From NCBI GenBank assembly GCA_905373275.1, contig CAJPSI010000024.1:1-11304 (forward strand): a stretch of 11,304 nt of DNA, given 5' to 3'. The stretch comes from Candidatus Saccharibacteria bacterium UBA1103. GTDB taxonomy: Bacteria > Patescibacteriota > Saccharimonadia > Saccharimonadales > Saccharimonadaceae. Shown in pieces: positions 7,437-11,304 of the stretch; position 1 is the first letter of the stretch; every line of letters begins with the position of its first letter. Under the pieces are notes generated by a model that saw only the letters and a list, made by a program, of their open reading frames with translations, ran no database searches and was not told the DNA's origin. A program made the translations under genes and the position numbers.

Positions 7437-8690
7437 TTATATCCTTAGTACTCTATCTATTTTATCTCGGAACGTCTCCTTCGTCCCGGTGACTGACTCC
7501 ATTGTATCATAGCCTACTCGCAAAAGCCCTAGGGCAGTGATCAGGGTGTGGTCAGTGATCTCACCGGTCTCATCCTCTATGCCTGATACATCACTGGGGC
7601 GAACGTGCTTGATGATCGGTCGTCTCGAGAAAGGTAAGTCCTTGTACCAGTTTGAGGTCTCCAGCCGATCAACCAAAGCGCCTAGTGATGAGCCACCACC
7701 ACAGAGTAAGAACTTATTCGGCAAATGGTCGATAGCATCAAATTCGCTCAGCGCCAACTGCACGCCACTAATCCAGACATCTAGAGTATTATCGATCGAT
7801 TCATTGACCGTCCGGAGTACGTTGGGCTTGATCTTGCCTCCGTCAATATTAAGCTTGAGCTTCTCGGCAGCCTCATAGCCAATGCTTAGGTCGCCACTGA
7901 TCGTCTTAGTGAAGGATCGACCGGCCACGCCAAAGCACTTGGTACCTTCCACTCCGCCGTCATTGACTACGGCGATATCGGTACTACCACCGCCGACATC
8001 ACACAATATCGCTGTATAGTTGGGACTCTCATCCGTCCCCAGTACTGCCCGAGCCACTGCGAAGGGCTCGGCTGCCACCGCCACCAGCTCTAAGTTTAGC
8101 TCGGTTGCCGTCCGCTCCAGTGCCCCGATATGGACCATCGGTGCAAATGCAGTGTAGATCTGGATTGCCACGTCTTTACCCTGGAAGCCGATTGGGTTAC
8201 TAACCTTGTAGCCGTCGATATGAATACTGACGATAGCAGCATTAACCAGCTTGACCTCGACATCAGGATTACCCGTCTCAAAGGCAATCTGCTTCTGCGC
8301 CTTAATGGCAGCCCTCTCTTGCACCTTGTCAATGATCAGCTGCATCTCCGCTTCACTCAGCTGATGATCCGGATTGGGACGTTTATAACGAATAGTTGAA
8401 GTAATCCCCTTAACGAACTCACCGGCGATGCCAATCACCACCTTCTTAGCCTGGACACCCGCCTGGTCCTCTGCTTTGGCCAGCGCTACCTCACAGTTCT
8501 TGACTACACCGGTGATATCAGCGATAGCTCCACCAAACATGTTACCTGTCTCTTGACGGGCCCGACCAACCCCGACTACCCTCAGCTTATCATCAATCAG
8601 TTTAGCGATCAGAGCCTTGGTGTAGACCGTCCCGATATCTAAGGCGACGATATACTGATCGGTCTCCTCGACCCGTGAAAAAAGCTTCAT
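7437..8690 (-). CDS. FtsA-like actin-fold ATPase (FtsA/PilM superfamily)
   Basis: At 417 residues it has the usual FtsA length. Actin-fold nucleotide motifs are clear: phosphate-1 VALDIGTVYTKALIAK (15-30), phosphate-2 ILCDVGGGSTDIAVV (228-242) and adenosine FLLCGGGSSLGAL (327-339). An intact FtsA-type 1C/SHS2 insertion lies at about 84-185 (VVIGIAGEFVKGI, ... HIDGYKVSNPIGFQGKDVAIQ). The last residues (about 405-417, ETFRDKIDRVLRI) could form an amphipathic membrane-targeting helix, as in FtsA. FtsA polymers tether FtsZ to the membrane and recruit the divisome; PilM performs a related scaffold role in type IV pili. The 1C region favours FtsA, while the membrane-protein partner immediately downstream is reminiscent of PilM-PilN. 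No ftsZ is in the window. There is no Shine-Dalgarno, and a TATAAT box ends 9 nt before the ATG. Confidence 0.88.
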   Translation of the reverse strand: MKLFSRVEETDQYIVALDIGTVYTKALIAKLIDDKLRVVGVGRARQETGNMFGGAIADITGVVKNCEVALAKAEDQAGVQAKKVVIGIAGEFVKGITSTIRYKRPNPDHQLSEAEMQLIIDKVQERAAIKAQKQIAFETGNPDVEVKLVNAAIVSIHIDGYKVSNPIGFQGKDVAIQIYTAFAPMVHIGALERTATELNLELVAVAAEPFAVARAVLGTDESPNYTAILCDVGGGSTDIAVVNDGGVEGTKCFGVAGRSFTKTISGDLSIGYEAAEKLKLNIDGGKIKPNVLRTVNESIDNTLDVWISGVQLALSEFDAIDHLPNKFLLCGGGSSLGALVDRLETSNWYKDLPFSRRPIIKHVRPSDVSGIEDETGEITDHTLITALGLLRVGYDTMESVTGTKETFRDKIDRVLRI

Positions 8691-8699
8691 ATGCTAACT

Positions 8700-8705
8700 A
8701 TTATA
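8700..8705 (-). promoter_or_regulatory. -10 box very close to the FtsA-like start (possible near-leaderless mRNA)
   Basis: A perfect TATAAT occurs on the minus strand with only 9 nt (AGTTAGCAT) before the ATG at 8690. Transcription from it would start at most a few nucleotides before the start codon, and no Shine-Dalgarno is present. No convincing -35 hexamer is visible 16-18 nt upstream, so this could be an extended-contact promoter or chance in a short AT-rich gap. Confidence 0.5.
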
Positions 8706-8740
8706 CAACATAATCGGTTATGCCTATCCGGCCGGTGCGC

Positions 8741-9757
8741 TTACCTCGGATAGTCATCAGCCTGATTCTCATAATTATAGTACCCACCGGGTAGTAGTTC
8801 GTCTTTCACATCGCTGAAATATAGCCGGTCCAGCGTCTGTCGCAGATTACTCGGAGTCAGGTATCGCTTCAATGTTGCTTCGGTAGTAGCCAATTGACCC
8901 GTCAGATTGTATAGCTGATCAGGATAAAAGATAGTCGAACCGGACTTCTTAACTTCGCCGACCAACCGAGCCAGCTCGGTTTGGCTCACCGCAATCGGCA
9001 AGCTTTCTTCCAACTTTCGGGCCAACTGGCCCAGCTTGACATCACTGTGAACTAAGTAAGTCAGATTCACCACCGGCTTGCCCTGATCCACCTCCAGCCA
9101 CTGATCAATCGCATAAGCCCCGACTCTACTCACTACGTCCTCAAATGAATCTCGCAAGAGATCAGTCGTGCTCAGCAGTAGAGCATAGTCGCTCTGATCC
9201 GGCTGATCAATCATTAGACGGACTCGTATCCGCCGAAAGGAACGACCGGCTCGCCTTTGACGTAGCCAGACAGCACGATAGACTTGACGCTTCGGTACCA
9301 CCGCACTGTAAACCAGCTGTCCGACCGGCAACTCCTCAAATCGAAGCTTGGTCAATCGGTTGATCATGTCTCGAAAGCCCTCTTCGTCGTCAATCTGATA
9401 AGTCACACCTACTTCGGCTTCGACACTACGTCGACACTGCTCCAACATCGCCGGCTCAGGCATAGAACGACTCTGCCGAAAGAACTGCCGAACCGGACCC
9501 ATCGCTTGCTCGTCCCTAGTAGCAAACTGAAACATGATATAGCCGAGAAAGGTAGTGGCTCCATAGCTGAGGAAGATACCGGGGAACCTGGTCCGGTACT
9601 CCCGACGTAGGTAATCGAACAGCATCGCTACCAGACAATGCTCATAGATATGAGCTACCCGACTGTCAATAATCGTCGATTCAAGCTTCGCCCCGAAGAA
9701 GAGCCTCTCTATCTCATCATCGGACCCGGAGCTGATAAACGGTGATTGATCAAGCAT
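8741..9757 (-). CDS. Diverged M16B-like zinc metallopeptidase, putative catalytic subunit
   Basis: No close family is obvious, but residues 36-40 read HIYEH, the inverted zinc motif HXXEH of family M16. E115 follows 74 residues after H40, the spacing expected for the third zinc ligand (HXXEH-X74-76-E). After the motif, LSYGATTFLGYIMFQFAT (63-80) resembles the M16 strand pair in which an A-x-T segment is followed by an aromatic strand. The C-terminal half (about 165-330) has an M16 second-domain look, including SRVGAYAIDQW and NLTYLVHSDVKLGQLARKLEE. At 338 residues it is clearly shorter than typical M16B subunits (about 400-450), and the first strands before HXXEH are reduced. No signal peptide is seen, so it should act in the cytosol. 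Its start overlaps the upstream stop by 8 nt with GAGG 6 nt upstream, implying coupled synthesis. Substrate unknown. Confidence 0.62.
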   Translation of the reverse strand: MLDQSPFISSGSDDEIERLFFGAKLESTIIDSRVAHIYEHCLVAMLFDYLRREYRTRFPGIFLSYGATTFLGYIMFQFATRDEQAMGPVRQFFRQSRSMPEPAMLEQCRRSVEAEVGVTYQIDDEEGFRDMINRLTKLRFEELPVGQLVYSAVVPKRQVYRAVWLRQRRAGRSFRRIRVRLMIDQPDQSDYALLLSTTDLLRDSFEDVVSRVGAYAIDQWLEVDQGKPVVNLTYLVHSDVKLGQLARKLEESLPIAVSQTELARLVGEVKKSGSTIFYPDQLYNLTGQLATTEATLKRYLTPSNLRQTLDRLYFSDVKDELLPGGYYNYENQADDYPR

Positions 9758-10745
9758 AATCCGCCTCGGCTACTTCAAGGTAATCAACCGACTGGAGCCT
9801 TAGCTTCCGCAGAGTTTGGTTCATGTTGTCTACGCTAATGGCCTTGATTAAATCATCCGTACCGGCCAGCACCCCACTGCCGGAATACAAGTCTAATGGA
9901 CTTAAGTAGTGTAGTCCGACCCGAATTGATTTCTGAAAGCAATCACAGTCCTGCCCATTCATCACCAACTGATCCAGTATCTGCCTTAACTGATACCGGA
10001 AGTAACGACGACCAACCTGACGCTTTACCAGATACCGATAGTGCAGAGCCAGGTCGTCATCACCATGATCTATCACCGAGCTGTAATCGTATCTGGAGCC
10101 GATAGACCAAGTCAGTCGATCCAGCCGGTCATTTACCGCCATCCGGATGATCGGCAGGACTAAGCGGTCGGTTAAGTCAGGCTTAACAAGCCGTAGATAA
10201 ATCATCTGAAGACGAAAGGCTCGAAGATCATGACGAGAGCAGACCCAATCGTAGCGAAAAGGTTCGGCCAGTTCTGGGTCAACAATTGCTGCCGGATCGC
10301 TCGGCAGAGGAACCGGCTTCTTACGAAGTAGCTCCGCCATAGTTTGATAAAAACGAGCTTTGTCCAAACGAATCGTCTCTCCTAATACCGCCTCAGTCTG
10401 TGCCAAACGGTTATCAAGTTGTGCTTCAGAAAGGACGTGGTGTGACTGCACAATCCGATCAACAGCTTCGGCCACTTGAGCCGAAATACATTCAATGTAT
10501 AAAATTAGCCTCTGCTGAAAAGCCATTCGCCTGATCCAACAGACACTGCTACTATAAGGAAAACCTGCTTCCGCCAAACCGTCAATAATCTTCGTCGCCA
10601 CACAGATACTGTTAACCGCTCCCAGGCGATAATCAAGCCCCGGTGTAGCTAACTGATACTGCAGACGATAAATCATAATACCCTGGATAAAGCGAGGTCG
10701 CCAACAATACAAACCAGCGACGACCTCGCCAAAAGAACCTAGCAC
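9750..10745 (-). CDS. Diverged M16B-like protein lacking the zinc motif, putative non-catalytic partner
   Basis: A 331-residue protein, similar in size to its downstream neighbour. Residues 8-35 (VVAGLYCWRPRFIQGIMIYR...LATPG) resemble the opening beta strands of M16 domains. The segment where HXXEH would lie reads AVNSI (43-47), so zinc ligands are absent. AGFPYSSSVCWIRRM then QRLILYIECIS...VAEAVDRIV (60-99) continues the M16-like pattern. The second half has LTWSIGSRYDYSSVID (211-226), reminiscent of the R/Y segment in the second M16 domain. In heterodimeric M16B enzymes one subunit carries zinc and the other substrate-contact residues, and this pair fits that plan. The GTG start at 10745 is preferred because it keeps the first strands and has GAGGGG just upstream; ATG at residue 24 is the alternative. 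It begins 18 nt after the small ORF stop. Confidence 0.58.
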   Translation of the reverse strand: MLGSFGEVVAGLYCWRPRFIQGIMIYRLQYQLATPGLDYRLGAVNSICVATKIIDGLAEAGFPYSSSVCWIRRMAFQQRLILYIECISAQVAEAVDRIVQSHHVLSEAQLDNRLAQTEAVLGETIRLDKARFYQTMAELLRKKPVPLPSDPAAIVDPELAEPFRYDWVCSRHDLRAFRLQMIYLRLVKPDLTDRLVLPIIRMAVNDRLDRLTWSIGSRYDYSSVIDHGDDDLALHYRYLVKRQVGRRYFRYQLRQILDQLVMNGQDCDCFQKSIRVGLHYLSPLDLYSGSGVLAGTDDLIKAISVDNMNQTLRKLRLQSVDYLEVAEADYA

Positions 10746-10763
10746 CTCACCCCTCTTCAGACA

Positions 10764-10922
10764 CTACCTACGCGGTGGTTGACCACTCTGGCCAGTGTTT
10801 GTTCCATGCGTCCCCTTATCAATAGTTTTGCATGGTCGATTACCTTGTGCCTTCTTTCGATCAAGACTCTTCTTTATAGATTGATCCGACTTGGGCTTAC
10901 CTTTTGGTTCTCTTCTGCTCAT
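10764..10922 (-). CDS. Small basic hydrophilic protein of unknown function (52 aa)
   Basis: I do not recognise it. The ATG at 10922 is chosen because GGAGG lies exactly 5 nt upstream, the strongest ribosome site in the window. The frame stays open further upstream to 11054, but that extension overlaps the leader hairpins and the candidate promoter. The peptide is rich in Lys, Arg, Gly, Gln, Ser and Pro, with one cysteine (GNRPCKTID) and an RR terminus; it has no hydrophobic segment and looks disordered. It could be a nucleic-acid-binding peptide or, by position, a substrate of the M16-like pair; neither is shown. The M16-like partner starts 18 nt downstream in the same frame. It is short, so it may be spurious despite the ribosome site. 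Confidence 0.5.
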   Translation of the reverse strand: MSRREPKGKPKSDQSIKKSLDRKKAQGNRPCKTIDKGTHGTNTGQSGQPPRR

Positions 10923-10927
10923 ATGAG

Positions 10928-10932
10928 CCTCC
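10928..10932 (-). promoter_or_regulatory. Strong Shine-Dalgarno (GGAGG) of the small basic ORF
   Basis: GGAGG is followed by CTCAT and then ATG, giving ideal 5-nt spacing. It decides the start at 10922 over the upstream in-frame ATG at 11054. Confidence 0.75.
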
Positions 10933-10935
10933 AAA

Positions 10936-10949
10936 TGTACGAGGGTACA
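10936..10949 (-). other. Leader hairpin just upstream of the Shine-Dalgarno
   Basis: TGTAC-CCTC-GTACA forms a perfect 5-bp stem with a 4-nt loop, ending 3 nt before GGAGG. The loop CCTC is complementary to the GAGG of the Shine-Dalgarno, so a loop-to-ribosome-site contact is possible. Confidence 0.4.
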
Positions 10950-10961
10950 AAACACCCCTTC

Positions 10962-10982
10962 CCCGTTTACTGAATTAACGGG
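10962..10982 (-). other. Inverted repeat in the leader of the small basic ORF
   Basis: CCCGTT and AACGGG form a perfect 6-bp stem around a 9-nt loop. It lies just after the predicted transcription start from the TATACT box. On the minus strand it is followed by GAAGGGG and only then four T, so it is not a standard terminator. Confidence 0.4.
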
Positions 10983-10991
10983 ACTACAAAT

Positions 10992-11020
10992 AGTATACGA
11001 CAAATGTTCTCTTCGATAAA
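10992..11020 (-). promoter_or_regulatory. Candidate promoter for the small ORF / M16-like genes
   Basis: TATACT (10997-10992, five of six consensus bases) lies 17 nt from TTTATC (11020-11015, three of six). The implied start near 10985 gives a leader of about 60 nt holding the two inverted repeats. The -35 match is weak. Confidence 0.4.
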
Positions 11021-11117
11021 GCCCCCGCATTATCTCATAAATAAGGTTGCCCATTAGCTAGTCGTTAGCCCATAAGCCACGGTTACCCTGTTCTGCATCA
11101 TGAAAGGAATAAGTAGA

Positions 11118-11258
11118 ATGGGTATGAAAGAGATAATTAGGTTTCATGCTGTAGCCTACAGCAAGGCTAGTATCAGCAAGAAGACAGCCATAATAGACGG
11201 TATTGTGGCAGCTACCAATATGAACCGTAAGTCAGTGTTATTGGACAACTATTTTTAA
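11118..11258 (+). pseudogene. Short ORF resembling the N-terminus of an integrase/transposase (probable remnant)
   Basis: This is the only plausible plus-strand coding stretch: 46 residues from ATG 11118 (AAGGAA lies 8 nt upstream), or 52 from the in-frame ATG at 11100. The pattern KEIIRFHAVAYSKASISKKT, then IIDGIVAATNMNRKSVLL resembles the N-terminal helical domain of rve-type integrases/transposases, whose usual form is Y-x-K-A-x-K-K-x-K then a helix and T-G-x-N-R-K. The family is normally several hundred residues; here a TAA follows LLDNYF and no continuation is visible in the 46 nt to the window edge. It is most likely a broken insertion-element gene. A genuine small helix-turn-helix protein remains possible, because the stop lies inside a terminator-like hairpin. 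Confidence 0.42.
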
Positions 11259-11288
11259 ACTATTTAAGACTTTAGTCTGTTAGTTTAA
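11255..11288 (+). terminator. Nested palindrome, terminator-like, at the end of the plus-strand ORF
   Basis: TTAAACTA (11255-11262) and TAGTTTAA (11281-11288) are perfect inverted repeats, and inside them AGACT-TT-AGTCT (11267-11278) forms a second stem. A pyrimidine/T-rich run (GCTTTCTCTTTTG) follows on the plus side, suggesting termination of rightward transcription. The outer stem is AT-rich, and it could instead be an insertion-element end. Confidence 0.42.
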
Positions 11289-11304
11289 GCTTTCTCTTTT
11301 GTCT

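Noticed and set aside
10743..10766. Stop-codon readthrough joining the small basic ORF to the M16-like partner, since both are in the same frame with one TAG between
   Set aside because: A strong GAGGGG ribosome site precedes the GTG start, and no recoding signal is visible; same-frame adjacency happens by chance one time in three.
10923..11054. N-terminal extension of the small ORF to the ATG at 11054
   Set aside because: The extension overlaps the candidate promoter and leader hairpins, while GGAGG with ideal spacing marks the ATG at 10922.

Overview
The window suggests a member of the Candidate Phyla Radiation (Patescibacteria), most likely a Saccharibacteria (TM7) lineage. This is an inference from gene content: a LysM-CHAP cell-wall hydrolase, an MltG-type transglycosylase, an FtsA-like actin ATPase beside a baseplate-J-like membrane protein, and a secreted RCC1-repeat protein. 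The genes are tightly packed, base composition is near balanced, and TGA is used as an ordinary stop codon. No rRNA, tRNA, CRISPR array or complete mobile element is visible.

All clear genes lie on the minus strand, so transcription runs from high to low coordinates. The right end (about 10923-11304) is visibly more AT-rich. It holds a short plus-strand ORF that resembles the N-terminus of an integrase/transposase and ends in a terminator-like palindrome. A candidate minus-strand promoter and a structured leader there open the leftward gene run.

Region A (10922 to 8741) has a 52-residue basic ORF with a strong Shine-Dalgarno, then two overlapping genes that look like a short, highly diverged M16B-type metallopeptidase pair. 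The upstream partner has lost the zinc motif; the downstream one keeps HXXEH and a correctly spaced glutamate. Region B (8690 to 4011) is a compact run: FtsA-like ATPase, single-pass membrane protein with baseplate-J-like external repeats, RuvX and MltG. Junctions are 1-nt and 3-nt gaps and one 4-nt overlap. A TATAAT box sits just 9 nt before the FtsA-like start, so that gene may be nearly leaderless.

Region C (3907 to 1) starts from a perfect TTGACA/TATAAT promoter. It contains the LysM-CHAP hydrolase, exonuclease I (SbcB) 6 nt downstream, and, after 58 nt, a secreted RCC1 beta-propeller protein cut by the window edge.

Taken together, regions B and C combine cell-envelope work (glycan cleavage, septum/scaffold ATPase, secreted propeller) with DNA processing (RuvX, ExoI). 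The least described part is the M16-like pair and its small basic neighbour.
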